Assembly: GCA_032622095.1 (NCBI GenBank)
Contig: CP136061.1
Coordinates: forward strand, 221,001,148-221,065,147
DNA length: 64,000 nt
Reading direction: 5' to 3'
DNA from: Siphonodentalium dalli
Lineage: Eukaryota > Mollusca > Scaphopoda > Gadilida > Siphonodentaliidae
A program made the position numbers and the translations under genes. Shown piece after piece: positions 49,166-62,690 of the stretch. The notes under the pieces were generated by a model that saw only the letters and a program-made list of their open reading frames with translations, did not search any database and was not told where the DNA came from. Each line of letters opens with the position of its first letter. The stretch's first letter is position 1.

Positions 49166-50237
49166 TGTGCATCTATGGCATTTTCAACATCTACGTCGGT
49201 TATTCCTATATTTCCATTGTGACTTGGGTTTTTTTGGGCAAATTTTTGTCTAAAACGGCTTCACGGTGCAGCGATGCACAATCACAGTCCAAAACTGATC
49301 TTGTAAAGGTCCGAATTAGCCGAACAGCTGCAGACGAATTGTGTTATATGTTCGATCCGCATGGATACGCACTGCCAGATTACGACTTAATTCTGCAAAT
49401 TTTGTCATTCACTTATGTCATACGCCATCTACATTTCTGTACTCTTTGCATTCTGTGTGTTCTAATTAGGTGAATCCTCCTAATTTGCGCTTACTGCAAC
49501 GTGCTGTGTGCACTACGCGCCATGTGGAAGGCCCTTTATCTTCTACCTATGTTAAAAGTAGCTGCATCCAGATGCATGCGTGTACGCAGATTGGAATAGA
49601 CCATAAATTAGCCAAGTTTGCCTGGTTTTATTCATTACGATTCCCAGTATCTTAAAATGTTCATTAGATACCCCGGATTTCTGAAATCTTCATTAGGCCA
49701 CTTTTTTTATTTGTTGATCTACGGATGACTATTTTTAAAGATAGAGTAGGAGGGAAAAAAATAAAAAATGAAATTGGTTTTGAATTTTTTTGTTTTTTAA
49801 CTTTATAAAACAATCAGATAGGAAGATAAAGAAAATCTTAAATTGAATGCATAAATACATATCAATTTTGGATGTATTAATGGTGAAATGATCGAGTCAG
49901 TAATTCACGTGAAGGAAAGCTTTCAGTCAGTATGTTAAAATTTTAGCAAAGAGTATATTTATTAATGCTTGATACCAAATCGGCATGATTCATATCAGTA
50001 ATCGGGTCGGTCATTGACTTTGGCCAGCTGCTTTTTCCATGATTGATATCCTGCAGACAAATTCTAGAGATCCTGGGTAACCTCAATGGACCAATCAAAC
50101 TTGGCTATTCAGCAGCACTATGTAAGTTTGGGTACGCCTTTATTTCCATGTGATACATACCATTAACTGCCAAAGAAGCTGAGTAACTTCGATTAATATA
50201 ATTGTCCACAAGTATTGCTGAATATGGTCGTTTTCCC
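49166..50237. other. No gene recognised
   Basis: Short open frames without ATG or recognisable motifs; AT-rich. Confidence 0.5.
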
Positions 50238-50672
50238 ATGTTTTTTGGGTGTCCTAAGTTACCCAGGTTCGTAAAACTTGTAATTTGTTACCTAGGTCAG
50301 ACCAGGTTGGTCAAATCTAGTCTAGCTAGTTGGTGTGATCAAATTGACTTCTCATTTTATTCAATCAACTTAAGACAATGGTTGACATGAAATTGACAGC
50401 ATTTATTTGAATTTTTCTAATTTCCCGTCATATGTTCTGCATTTAAGCTGGATGAAAAGTTCAATCATATCAAGTCTCTCATTGAGACTGAATTTGGAAG
50501 ACAAATAGTTTATTGACATCACCATAATGGCATGTGAATTCACTCTCTGGGGACCTCGTTTGGAAAATTTCAGACACACTATATCTAGGCTTGGCGATGT
50601 TGGAAAACACCTCATCGCCACCTGAACAAGATACAAGTTTTGCGAACCTGGGTAACTTAATAGTACACAAAA
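50238..50672. mobile_element. Inverted-repeat element with GTTACCCAGGTTCG ends
   Basis: AAGTTACCCAGGTTCGTAAA on the left and TTTGCGAACCTGGGTAACTT on the right; a family C fragment lies inside (about 50528-50596). Confidence 0.7.
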
Positions 50673-50703
50673 CCATGCGATAACGACCAGTTTAGCAGAA
50701 GTA

Positions 50704-50892
50704 CAGTACTGCCCTAAATAATCTACTCCTTAACCACAGCAGAATTATGGGTAATTTTTCAGGATATAGTCCGAAATATGGCTTGTTGCCATTCATCGGA
50801 AAGCTCTCACTGAGCCATATTTCCGACTAAATCCTGAAAAATTACCCATAATTCTGCTGTGGTTAAGGAGTCGATTATTTAGGGCATTACTG
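50704..50892. mobile_element. Family B mariner-like MITE, full foldback
   Basis: CAGTACTGCCCTAAATAATC to GATTATTTAGGGCATTACTG, TA both sides. Confidence 0.9.
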
Positions 50893-51569
50893 TATTATGA
50901 AGTGATATGACCTCATACTGTTATATTTATAATTGTTTTGACAAGTCTCAAGTTATTATTCATTCTTCCTCTCTTTGACTCAATTATTCTTGAGTGGGAT
51001 CAGTAGGTATGTGTCCCTCTCTTGGGCCAATAGAAATAAACTGCTAGATTTACATCCAGCTTTGGCAGAAAAATTCTTTATACCATAACATAAATGGTCA
51101 TGGACATTTCTTTATATTGAAGTAGTATCCTATCTATATAATACAAGGTGAATTAGATAGTCCAATTTTATCAAAATAAACTGATTAATGGGTCGTTGAA
51201 ATATAATTTGACTGTTAAGGCATGAGAAAAAAGTTAACACAAAACATATCCAAATAAAAACAAATTGAGGAGGGGATTAAAAATATGGTCGGGAGGGGAT
51301 GCAAATCTAGCAATTGTTTTTATATTGGCCTTAGACTTATGCATTCTTGTATGGGATCAGTAGATATTACAGTCTGATTGAAATACAGAGTATTGAACAA
51401 GCTACGCGTTCCAGTGTCTGCAACAAATGGCAGGGATTCCCATTACTTCCATGAAGCATTATGTCAGTGTCAGCCAATCACAACATTCCACAGTTAAGTG
51501 ATGATGCCAAACAGAAGTTTGTTGCAATTCCTGTACAGTGACTGGGATGCCAGTCAACCTCGCCACATA

Positions 51570-51695
51570 CAGTAATGCCCTAAATAATCTGAGAGCTTTC
51601 CGATGAATGGCAACAAGCCATATTTCTGACTAAATCGGCAAAAATTACCCATAATTCTGCTGTGGTTAAGGAGTCAATTATTTAGGGCATTACTG
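51570..51695. mobile_element. Family B MITE, left arm deleted
   Basis: CAGTAATGCCCTAAATAATC joined directly to the GAGAGCTTTCCGATGAATGG right arm; ends GGGCATTACTG. Confidence 0.88.
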
Positions 51696-52204
51696 TTGCT
51701 AAACATAGTGTAACAAATTTTCTGTCACATCATTGCTAATTTCACACAGTGTTAACAAATTTAGAGATTCTGACAACTAATTAAACACTAAAAAGTGTCC
51801 ATGAAGAGTCCAGCCTTGACCACTAATACCCAGCAAGGAGAATAGAATTAAGTATTTCCTAGAATTTCAACAGTTAGCACTGTATTCGTTGACATGTTTC
51901 GGACTCTGGAACATGTAGCTTGTTCGATGGTCTGTATTTGAATCAGACTGTAGATATTAATGTGAGGAATCTCATGGTCTCTAGTTGATGAGTCGCATGT
52001 CATAAAAATGGCAGTTTTTTAAAAAAGAACTCACTGATATCACATTTTTGCTGATTACCTATTAGTTTTGAAAATCCTTCAATTGTAAAATTTTGTATGA
52101 ATATGAAATGACTTTGTTTTTTGTTTTTGTATAAATTTTCAAAATCCACCAGTCCATATCATAATTATGAAATAAATGACTAACCTATTTTGACATCCGG
52201 TCAG

Positions 52205-52291
52205 GATTTTCCCCAGGAGCTGCGTTGCTGCAGCATTAAAGATCCTGTGCCAGTGCATTCTCTTATATATGCGAGTCTCCCATAGGGAGCA
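52205..52291. mobile_element. Family A MITE fragment
   Basis: GAGCTGCGTTGCTGCAGCAT, CCTGTGCCAGTGCATTCTC and one hairpin arm; truncated at AGGGAGCAAAC. Confidence 0.7.
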
Positions 52292-52518
52292 AACAAAGTT
52301 TCAACTACACTGATTAGGGAACTATTCAATACTTTTGCCGATGATGCCCAACCGAAGCATCAGATGTCAAAAAGGTATAAATTATTCATAACATTTGAAC
52401 TTTTGTCCAAATTTTTAATTTCTGTTTTAAACTTGAGACCACATGATTCCTGACTGAGATATGATGACCCATTGGTAACTTTTTATTTATATTATTATCC
52501 AAGAAATCTAGACATTAA

Positions 52519-52755
52519 CCCTTCCATGACTGGAGCTTCTGAAATTTTGCGAAAACCCTGTGCCAATGCATTCTCTTACATGTGCAAGTCACCCATAGGG
52601 AGCCTCGCATATATAAGATAATACATTGGCCTAACAATATTTAACTTTACCATCTAAGCCAGTGCATTCTCTTCTATATGCGAGGCTCCCTATAAGAGAA
52701 TGCACTGGCACAGACTCTTTAATGCTGCACCAGCGCAGTTCCAATATTGAAAGGG
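52519..52755. mobile_element. Family A piggyBac-like MITE
   Basis: TTAA (52515-52518, 52756-52759) around CCCTTCCATGACTGGAGC and ATATTGAAAGGG; two hairpins. Confidence 0.88.
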
Positions 52756-53131
52756 TTAATAGATGTTTATGTATTTTATGGATTACTATTCTACAGTTTT
52801 CAAAACAACCTTTAAATCTCTCTCTCTCTCTTTCCATTATCTGATTGTCTTTAACTCTTATTTAGCAAAAAGGCAGAGCTATTTATTAATTTATATCCCA
52901 TTTTAATGGCGGAACAAGTGCATTGTCTTGTCTATATTTTGGAACATCATACAAATGTACATATAAAGTCACAAACCTGCCAACTGTCATTTTATGCATG
53001 ACGGATATGGGGAAATCCCCATTCATCTTCAAGGAATAGCAGTAAGTGGAGGAAATCAAGGATATGAAGAAACCAGCGATTTTGAGCCATTCTGCTCCAC
53101 TACTCACCAAATGCTTATAAATGTTCTAATA

Positions 53132-53344
53132 CAGTAATACCCTATATAATCGACTCCTTAACCACAGCAGAATTATGGGTAATTTTTCAGGATATAGTCG
53201 GAAATATGGTTTGTTGCCATTCATCGGAAAGCTCTCAGTGAGAGCTTTCTGATGAATGGGAACAAACCATATTTCCGACTAAATCCTGAAAAATTACCCA
53301 TAATTCTGCTGTGGTTAAGGAGTCGATTATTTAGGGCATTACTG
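53132..53344. mobile_element. Family B MITE, full foldback (in local duplication, copy 1)
   Basis: CAGTAATACCCTATATAATC to GATTATTTAGGGCATTACTG, TA both sides, 213 bp. Confidence 0.9.
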
Positions 53345-53745
53345 TAGCTTAATCAGCTTTACATTAATTGTTTCCAAACAAGAGTGTGATAATTGTAATA
53401 ACTTTTATTGCACACCCAATGGCTTATTTGTGCTAAATACAGCAAAATGCAGAACATTTCAAAACATTTAATTAACAATTGTATATTGTTCTTGAACAAT
53501 ACAAACCGATTACGTCAACAATGTCATTGGCGACGTCAGCCGTAACAGAAAATTTCTTCACTGAATTATTAGGTATAGTCTGCACTAAGCACACGTTTGT
53601 TCAATTAAATAAACAATATAGACCTAAAGTTTAGTATAGTACAAGCTACAATCTTCAGAGTGTGCAATAAACAAAGAACAACACAGTTTTGCGAACATGT
53701 TAACTCGTTTGTCATGCCGCGAGGTACAACGAGAACCGGATGCAA
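53345..53745. repeat. Local duplication, copy 1
   Basis: GCTTAATCAGCTTTACATTA through TGTGCAATAAACAAAG and GAACATGTTAAC recurs at 55446-55760. Copy 2 lacks about 95 bp between GGCTTATTTGT and CATTGGCGACGTC. Confidence 0.85.
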
Positions 53746-54639
53746 TAACGTTATCATGTTCCCACACTTGTGTTGTTCTATCTATATACAGTTAATCACA
53801 TAACCTCGATGTACTTATAATCTGTTCTATCATAACTTTTTCACATTCCATCGCTATGGCATTTACTTGAGTGGAACCTATAGATATCCATACCAAATCA
53901 TTGTTAATCTTTTCCTGCCTGCTTCTCTTCTTTGAAATTAAGAAGTGTTCAGATGTGTCTGTTGCATTGGATCTGTTGTGCATTGCATTGAAATTGGGAT
54001 ATAGGCATCAGAACTAAGACATTTAGACGGCTGTGATATGTCCGTTCTCACATACCAATGGAGAGAATCTTATTTTCAATGCAATGCAAGTCACAATACA
54101 TACCTTATTCGGCATCGAAGCGTATGCATCATGACGTCTTGTCATAGTTCTAATGGATCAAAGATGGTGGCTTTGTCTGCGAAGCAAAGTAAACTTGACT
54201 TGTATTTATGACAATAAAGATTTAGTTTTTATACTCCTGTTTTGAAAAAAACGATTTATTATGTTACTGGTCCGTCCATCCATCTATCCGTCCGTTTACT
54301 TTTTTCATTTCTGGATGATAACTTTAGTAAGTCTGAATTTAATGGAATGAAATTTGGTATGTTTACAAGCCCAAAATACAGGTCAAGTTCGAATTTGGGT
54401 TCCACCTGCCATTTTTCACCTGAGTTATGGCCCATTGTTGAAATTTTGCTACGCCCTAGTGATGCTCTTATTGTGATTTGACAAGTTTGGCATTATCGCA
54501 GAATTAATGTATTACAGCTAGATTGATTTGAAATATTGCTTTTATTTCAATATCAAACTTATCAGCTACAATCGGAAGCTCTGCGATATAACACAACGGA
54601 TGTGTGCAAACAGTTCTAATGGATCCAATGCATTGCAGT

Positions 54640-55068
54640 CAAGCCTGCAGAGAGTGTGTCTGTCATTTGCAGAATGAGGTCTCCAGAGGGTGAATTTAGT
54701 GATGCTATCACACATGGCAGGTTAGCATCACCAAATTCCCCCTCTGGGAACTCATTCTGCTTAAGCGTCAACTGTTATTGGAGACCTAGGTTAGATTGAA
54801 GTTGGTGATGTTCACCCATTAGTCATCTCGATTATGCATTTTATCTTCTGCAAATTAGGTGATATAGAAACTTCCCAGAATGGAAAAAGTAACTAAAAAC
54901 AATGTTAATTTTAGACTATAGATACTTCCCAGAAGATGAAACCTAAGCAGAATGAGGTCCCCAGATGGTGAATTTGTTTATGCTAGCCTGGTATGCGGGG
55001 TAGCATCACTATATTCACCCTCTGGGGATCTCAGTCTGTAAATGACAAACACACTATTTGCAGACTTG
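54640..55068. mobile_element. Family C hAT-like MITE
   Basis: CAAGCCTGCAGAGAGTGTG to ATTTGCAGACTTG; imperfect 8-bp duplication ATTGCAGT/AACGCAGT. Confidence 0.8.
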
Positions 55069-55244
55069 AACGCAGTCGTCTCTACACTACTTAAGAAAGG
55101 ACCTTGTGAATATTTAAGTTTCGATTTGAAATTGCTGTTATGTTGTGGTGTCGATACCTAATCAGGCAACATCTTTCTGGATCGCGGTATGAAATTTTGA
55201 GCTCAAATAAGATTACCTAAATTAATGTATGTACAATGTTCATA

Positions 55245-55445
55245 CAGTAATGCCCTAAATAATCGACTCCTTAATCACAGAAGAATAATGGGTAATTCTT
55301 CAGGATTTAGTCGGAAATATGGCTTGTTGCCACCGGAAAGCTCTCACAGAGCTTTCCGGTGGCAACAAGCCATATTTCCGACTAAAATCCTGAAAAATTA
55401 CCCATAATTCTGTGGTTAAGGAGTCAATTATTTAGGGCATTACTG
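55245..55445. mobile_element. Family B MITE, full foldback (in local duplication, copy 2)
   Basis: CAGTAATGCCCTAAATAATC to TTATTTAGGGCATTACTG, TA both sides. Confidence 0.9.
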
Positions 55446-55760
55446 TAGCTTAATCAGCTTTACATTAATTGTTTCTAAACAAGAGTGTGATAATTGTAAT
55501 AACTTTTATTGCACACCCAATGGCTTATTTGTCATTGGCGACGTCAACCGTAACAGACAATTTCTTCACTAAATTATTAGGTATAGTCTACATCAAGCAC
55601 ACGTTTGTTCAATTAAATAAACAACATCGACCTAAAGTTTAGTATAGTACAAACTACAATCTTCAGAGTGTGCAATAAACATAGAACAACATCGTTTTGT
55701 GAACATGTTAACGTTATTGCACTCATTTGTCATGTCGCCATGTAATAGTCCAACCTCCGG
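55446..55760. repeat. Local duplication, copy 2
   Basis: Second copy of 53345-53745 in the same orientation, also downstream of a family B MITE. Confidence 0.85.
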
Positions 55761-55836
55761 TTCTCGTTTTACCATTGTGTCACAACAAATTCGTGCAATA
55801 ATGTTATCATGTTCACACACTTGTGTACTTCTAATG

Positions 55837-55929
55837 TCGAATGGCAACAAGCCCTATTTCCGACAAAATCCTGAAAAATTACCCATAATTCTGCTGTGGT
55901 TAAGGAGTCGATTATTTAGGGCATTACTG
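55837..55929. mobile_element. Family B MITE, right arm only
   Basis: CGAATGGCAACAAGCC through GGGCATTACTG then TA. Confidence 0.85.
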
Positions 55930-56843
55930 TACATTAGCAACTTTCAAGCAAGAGGGAAAGAGCTAGATTTGCAAGGCCTTTTATGCTAATTCTCTAAAAT
56001 GCGCTTTATTATGTCACTGATATCGTAAATGCTTCATTTTGTTTTGATTTTTTATTTCTGTTAATGAGGTTGTGAATGCTGATATATTTCTATGTTTGTT
56101 ATGTTATTGAGTTGGATTATTTGTAATCGCTTCACTGGCTGTGATATTATTCCTAATATGCAGAGGTTAAGCTGCAGAGGGTGGCCCAGTCCGCATTCCT
56201 ACTTTTGGACATCACATGTTGGATGCTAACAGAGATGGATTGCCATGGCATTTGTTAGCTATAGCACAGAATTATGATAGACAATGTCAAGGCATTTTTC
56301 CACTCTAGATTCTGCATGCTTATATACCGGTAAAATATGCTCATATCTCTTCCATGCCGTGCAATCACCTTTGCTTTGTCTCAATGTTAATGTTTCAGAA
56401 ACATAATTCAGTTGAAACACATGTAAGATATTATGATAACTACTTATGAATGAAATCGGTCAGTTTTTTTAAACTCTTGTGAATGTTTTGATTGTTATGT
56501 CAGTGCCTAAATGTTGGCATATTTTAGATTATGCCATGAATCCTACTCTGGCTATGCCCACAGAGATCGTATCCACTATTCGAAACCTGGGAACCTTATA
56601 CATGTAACATCCAAAAAATATCGCAGTTAATATATTACTTAATACCTGTTTCTCAGTAATGTATTTCACTGTAGCTGAAAGTTTCTGCTCGAGAATAAAT
56701 AATTTAGGTGACTTTTGTGAGCCGATTTCGCCTATGACCAGGATGGTCAATTATGTTTATCAAGAAATTGGCTTACAAAAGTTGCCTAAATCATGTAATA
56801 TCATGCTGCAATTTTAATCTAATGGGGAATACATTATTAAGAA

Positions 56844-57085
56844 CCCTTCAATGACTGGAGCTTCCTGAAATTTTGTGTAAACCCTGTGCCAATGAATTCT
56901 CTTATAAATGCGAGTCTCTGATAGAGAGCCTCACATATATAAGAGAATCCATTAGCCAAAAAATATTTACCATGACCTTGTAAGCCAGTATATTCTCTTA
57001 TATATGCAAGGTTCCCGAATATATAAGAGAATGCACTGGCACAGGATCTTTAATTCTGCACCAGGCAGTTACCATCATGAAAGGG
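56844..57085. mobile_element. Family A piggyBac-like MITE
   Basis: CCCTTCAATGACTGGAGC and ATCATGAAAGGG then TTAA (57086-57089); two hairpins. Confidence 0.85.
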
Positions 57086-57178
57086 TTAACTATTAAGAAT
57101 ATTACCTGCATTATTGTGTTGATGTTATACTGTTCCCAGTCAGGACTTCAAAATGTTGCCAGGTTTTTAATTGGAGTT

Positions 57179-57317
57179 CAGTAATGCCCTAAATAATCAA
57201 CTCCTTAACCACTGAGAGCTTTCTGATGAATGGCAACAAGCCATATTTCAGACTAAATTCTGAAAAATACCCATAATTCTGCTGTGGTTAAGGAGTCGAT
57301 TATTTAGGGCATTACTG
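57179..57317. mobile_element. Family B MITE, internally deleted
   Basis: CAGTAATGCCCTAAATAATC, short left arm, full right arm, ends GGGCATTACTG. Confidence 0.88.
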
Positions 57318-57852
57318 TTTGATCTCTTTGGGTGTAACCAGAGTAGAGGTTCATGGAATTGATCTAGCATGTTTTATGAATTAACTGCTGAGTATTTTTG
57401 CATGCAATGCTTCTATTTTTCTATTTTAATATTAAATAATCATGTTCATAATAACACATTTTTATATAAATAGATGGCATATTGTCTGTGGGCTTCTAAA
57501 ATATTATAATTGCTATTTCACGTGAAAACCCATTTAAAATCTGCAAGACCAGGATATAGCATGGAATACGTCTTCAGAAAACATTAGTAATGATCAGTTA
57601 AGGGATGTCGGTCAGGTGTGTAATAAACACAGAACTGCACATGTGTGTTACTGGCTGATAGTTTATGGCACTCCTGCTATCATGGAAGGATAACACTTCA
57701 GGCCTTTGGCCTCTCATGCTATCGCTATGGCATCACACTTGTGCCATAAACTGATGGCAAGGAAAACATGTGTGCATTTTTGTGTGTTAATTTGGTCTAT
57801 TTGCAATGATTAAATTATTTGGCCTAATATCTCAAAAATGGTTCCTGGTATG

Positions 57853-57995
57853 ATATTCCTTATTGGAGTGTTGCAAAGGGGGGCACAAGTGAACAAATAT
57901 TCCTTGTTGGAGTGTTGCAAAGGGGGGCACAAGTGAACAAATATTCCTTGTTGGAGTGTTGCAAAGGGGGGCACAAGTGAACAAATATTCCTTGT
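57853..57995. repeat. 44-bp tandem repeat, three copies
   Basis: Unit with GGAGTGTTGCAAAGGGGGGC at 57865, 57909 and 57953; nearly identical copies. Open minus-strand frames here are shadows of the repeat. Confidence 0.95.
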
Positions 57996-58536
57996 CCTGA
58001 GTTTCAAAAATGAATATAACATGCAGCAAAAACCCTAACTAAAATTTCGCATTGACTAACCGCTTTATTTTCGGCTAAAATGTTGTATAATTCTGTAGAA
58101 GGCATTTTTCTGATCAATCGGAAGAAATATTGTTCTAAAATCTATAGTAGATAACTCTTGGGACATAATAGATATATACCAATGTTATTTCATTCCAATG
58201 TTATTTTAAGAACAATGAGTGATGTGTCCTGGGAGATAAAAGCTTTTAGATGCCCACCAACAACATGTAGTTGTTGGTACACCTGATATATTAGTCTATT
58301 TAAAATATGACACTGATGCCAGTTTTCGCAGAGCATATGATTAAGATATACGGTCTTTATTTGTACCAGAAAATAATTTGATTCTGCCACTAAGCTTAGC
58401 ATCCATGATTTCGGTTCCCAAAAGTAGTAGATAATAAAGAGCGTGTTCACAATTGTTTGTACTCATATTCATTGGCCGACGGATGCTTTTGTGGATTTTC
58501 CCGATGCCTGTCCTATACAAATATTGGTATTTTTCT

Positions 58537-58979
58537 CAAGTCTGAATTTAGTGTGTCTGAAATATGCAGAATGATGTCCCCAGAGAGTGAATTTATTGAT
58601 GCTATCCTGCACAGCGGGCTAGCATCACTAAATTCACCCTCTGCAGACTTCATTCTGCTTAGGCCTCATCTTCTGGGCAGTATATATTGTCTCAATTTAA
58701 CATTGTTTTAGTTACTTTTTCCCTTCTGTTCAGTTTCTATATCCCCTAATTTGCAGAAGATAAAATGCACAATCGAGGTGACCAATAAGTGAATATCATC
58801 AACTTCAACTGGGGAACTTCAATCTGATCCTAGGTCTCCCACAGCAGTTGAGGCCTAAACAGAATAAGGTCTACAGATGGTGAATTTGGTGATGCTACCC
58901 TGCTCTGCGGGATAGCATCACTAAATTCACTCTCCGGGGACCTCATTCTGCAAATTCAGACACACTAAATTCAGACTTG
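58537..58979. mobile_element. Family C hAT-like MITE
   Basis: CAAGTCTGAATTTAGTGTG to CACTAAATTCAGACTTG, an exact inverted match over 17 bases, with two terminal hairpins. Confidence 0.88.
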
Positions 58980-61285
58980 ATGTGAACTATGTGTCATTCT
59001 CTGTCATAATCTTATTCTTTTCACACAATTTCTCCAGACCTTGAAATTAGCTAAAGTGAAAGACAGAGCAGTAAAAAAAAAAGAAAGAATTTCCTGTAAT
59101 TCTAGAGCAATTCCGAAGAAAAAAAATGCCAATTTTTAATAAGGGCTATTTCTCAGTCATTTCCATTTAAGTAAGCCTTGACTCGCTCAACCTAATTTTA
59201 TATCAGCTACTTCCATTGGATCATCACTGTTGAAACAATCATCTGATCGGGAATATAAATATTGTATTGCTACAAAGCTGGGTCGTTTCATGTTTGACCA
59301 GGGAATAGTGTGATGACTCTATTCACTCTATTTTCATCACTAGCCAATCAATTGCATTTGATCTTACCGAGGTCAAGTGTGAACAGTACCAATGATGAAT
59401 AATACTGATTTTAGTGTCATATTTTAAAACAGACTGGCTATGTTATTGTTATTATTCAGATGTCTTTCATATTTTGCAATTTACTGACAGCAAACGGAGA
59501 GCTTGCAAAACGCATATGTATATGTATTATGACTTTGAAATGAAATCCCATATTCAGAAAGATTTATACAGATCTGAACTTGTGTGTTATTGACTGTCAG
59601 GTTAGACCTTAAAGATGACAAGTTTTATATAGCTTCTTGGGTATAAAATAATAAACATGAATCGAAGACCCCTGTCTGGAAACGCTTCTATCAATTAATA
59701 TTGATTTTATTTCGAAGTTTCTGGTATAATACATATAATAAATTTGGGAAATTTTACGGCTCGCTGTGCATAATAAGCGGAAAGCGGGAGAACTCTATTT
59801 CTCTATCTGAAATCTTGTGAACGATCATGACGGTCTGTTCTAAAAATAATTTAAAAAAAATATGTCCCAATTGATTATGAATGATTATTTTATTATATAA
59901 GAAAATATCGATATAAAATCAATATTAGTTGATAGAAACATATCCCGACAGAAGTCTTTAGACTCATATTTTTCATTTTATTCCCCAGAAATATATAAAT
60001 ATATTTAGGAAGAGATAGACCATTTTTATGTGTATTATACACAAGTGTATAGTAAATTTGCATTAAAACATTTTGGTTAAAGGTACGGTTGGCCTTGGCG
60101 GTGGGTATCATGTGAAAATATTTACACCCGTCAAAAACCGCCACAAACAGAAAGAACATCAAAATGTAGACAGACTTTGTCCGTATACAAATAAGAAATA
60201 TCGTATAAACAGTATGTTATTGTCATCTGTTGACCATTGTTATGTAAACAAAGGCACAAAAAAGTAACTTTTCTGGTGTTTGTTTATATTATGATGGTAA
60301 ACATAAAGAGCGTTCTTTGTTGGTGAATTCCTGATATGGAACTAATAAAGAGCGTTTATGCCATTTGTGTGTGATTAGCCAGTAGCATTGTGCTGTCTTC
60401 TGTAACACAATCAGGCTCTTGCTTAGGTAAAATATAGTAGGTCTTTGTGATAACATGCTGTTTATGCGATGGTCATGGTATATATGAACGAAACTGTATG
60501 CGTTTTAAAGTTTTTCTGTTTACGGTGATTGGAACAAATATGAATATTTTCGACAACTAAGGCCTCACGTGCCTTTAAAACATAAACTTAATCTAACAAT
60601 AGTTTAATTCTATATTGGTAAAAAAAAAGCACCTAATTTCCTTTATTTATTATAAAATGATATAAGTTATTGGCAAGTGAAATTTATGTCTTGAGAACAA
60701 ACCCCTGTTGATCACACATCCTGTTGAAAAGAAACTTCATTTTCATTATTTTCCTTGGTCAGTCAATTGAAATCAACATGGCTGGCATCTTTCCAAACGT
60801 GTGGGGCTGCTGTATGGAAACTAGTACATGTACCTGTGCATTCTTGTAGAGTTACCAAAGTATTTTGAGTATAACCATAATGACTAATTAAGTGACAACA
60901 AATTGATTTCCAGTATTCTGTGAATTGACAGGTAATGAATAAATTATAAGCGGATTATCAACAAGTGTTACACTTATACAAACCACATGAGTGTCATAAT
61001 TAGTTGGCCAATAACACAAGTTCAGATCTTTTTTTTTATGTTCATCTTGGGCTAATAATGATATATTATTTTATTCAATCTTGAACCATTAAAGTTGAGT
61101 TTTTTTCTGTTACAATTTTTGCCATGTAAATATGTTCTGAGTAGATATGCATAATATCACTGTGTCAAATTTGATAATATATTTCATATTAATATTCACA
61201 ATCTGTCTTCTGAAGTTGAAGATGGAGTGAGGCCTCCATCTCACCAGTTATATAACAACATCAATTGTTATAAAGGCAATGCTAC
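58980..61285. other. No gene recognised
   Basis: AT-rich. The word ATAAAGAGCGTT occurs at 60305 and 60346 and also near 27388, 28547 (inverted) and 58436, so some of this is an old repeat. Confidence 0.5.
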
Positions 61286-61293
61286 TTTCTGAG

Positions 61294-61758
61294 CAAGCCT
61301 GAGTTTAGTGTGCCTTTCGTTTGCAGAATGAGGTCCACAGAGGGTGAATTTAGTGACGCTATCCCACATAACTGGCTAGCATCACTAAATTCACCCTCTG
61401 GGGACATCATTCTGCTTAGGCCTCATCTTTTCTGGAAAGTTTCTTTATTATCAAATTTCTATAGAAACTTCTTCACATAGATTCTACATGTATTTCTTTT
61501 TAGTTAAGTTTCTCTATATCCCCAAATTGGCAGACAATACATTGCATAATTGAGATTCCCAATGGGTGTACATCACAACAGTCACCATTTGGGAACTTCA
61601 ATCTGAGTCAATGTCTCCCATAGCAGATGAGGCCATGCAGAATGAGTTCCCCAGAGGGTGAATTTAGTGACGCAAGCCCGCTGTGTGGGATAGCATGACT
61701 AAATTCACCCACTGGGGACCTCATTCTTCAAATGACAGGCACAATAAACTCAGGATTG
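61294..61758. mobile_element. Family C hAT-like MITE with exact target duplication
   Basis: CAAGCCTGAGTTTAGTGTG to ATAAACTCAGGATTG; target duplication TTTCTGAG at 61286-61293 and 61759-61766. Best copy for defining the family: 465 bp. Confidence 0.92.
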
Positions 61759-61859
61759 TTTCTGAGCTTGTTGACATGATAATATCTCCGAAACGGAAGC
61801 TCTGCGATGAGCATGATAATCATTTGAATTCTGAATGTATTTACCTCATTTAGTTTTAA

Positions 61860-62502
61860 CACTTTCTATTCTAAATGGAATCTCCCACCCAGTTATAAAA
61901 GTATATACTGGATGGGTCTGGAGGGCTTTTCAGGAAAAATAATGAGATAATAAATAAAAACAGATAATACAAATACAGGAGTCCTATTAACCCTTTACCC
62001 AACAGAATGGCCCTGTGCCAATGCATTCTCTTATATATGCGAGTCGACCATAGGTCGCCTCGCATATATAAGAGAATGCATTGGCTTAACACATTAAAAA
62101 TTATAAAATTGTTAAAGAATGTAAGAAAAAATGGTAAAAAGTGTTAAAAAAAGATTTTTTTAGGCCAATGCATTCTCTTATATATGCGAGGCGACCTATG
62201 GTCGACTCGCATATATAAGAGAATGCATTGGCACAGGGCATAACTGTAACTATCACAATGTGGTCAAGGAGCCAGTTCCAATGATATCCATATTTGTATG
62301 GTTCTATTGAGACAGACCGAAGATATTTTAGGCTGTTGAAGCTTTATTTGGCCGGTTTTTGGCCGGTTTGTTGGGTAAAGGGTTAATTGGAGGGAAATGT
62401 TCAGATAATAAGTTCAACAAAATGACCTATGGTCGTTTGTTGAACTTATTATCTGAACATTTCCTAAGGGATAACTACTCATCGATGAGTATATAGAAAG
62501 GG
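61860..62502. mobile_element. Family G TTAA element split by a family F insertion
   Basis: TTAA at 61856-61859 and 62503-62506; left CACTTTCTATTCTAAATGG, right GAGTATATAGAAAGGG. The internal site GTCCTAT-TTAA-TTGGAGGGA is occupied by 61991-62382. Confidence 0.88.
61991..62382. mobile_element. PiggyBac-like element, family F, complete non-autonomous copy
   Basis: Exact 14-bp TIRs CCCTTTACCCAACA and TGTTGGGTAAAGGG, exact TTAA on both sides (61987-61990, 62383-62386). Two perfect TCTCTTATATATGCGAG hairpins. 392 bp. Confidence 0.93.
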
Positions 62503-62690
62503 TTAATTGAAGCAAAAATAAACTTTACCGATCCTATCGTTTTAGATAGAATTAAGTAAAAAGCATATTTTCTTGAATATCGGCGTTATATCATCCCCAG
62601 TATTTTACCATGATCTATAAATTGATGTATTGATAAATCAAATAGCCGAAAGACAAGCTAATTATCCATGATAGTACCAAAGGCCTTTAA

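Noticed and set aside
57810-58029. Two overlapping minus-strand frames with repeated CSLVPPFATLQQG
   Set aside because: Shadow of the 44-bp tandem repeat; the same peptide appears in two frames because the period is not a multiple of three.
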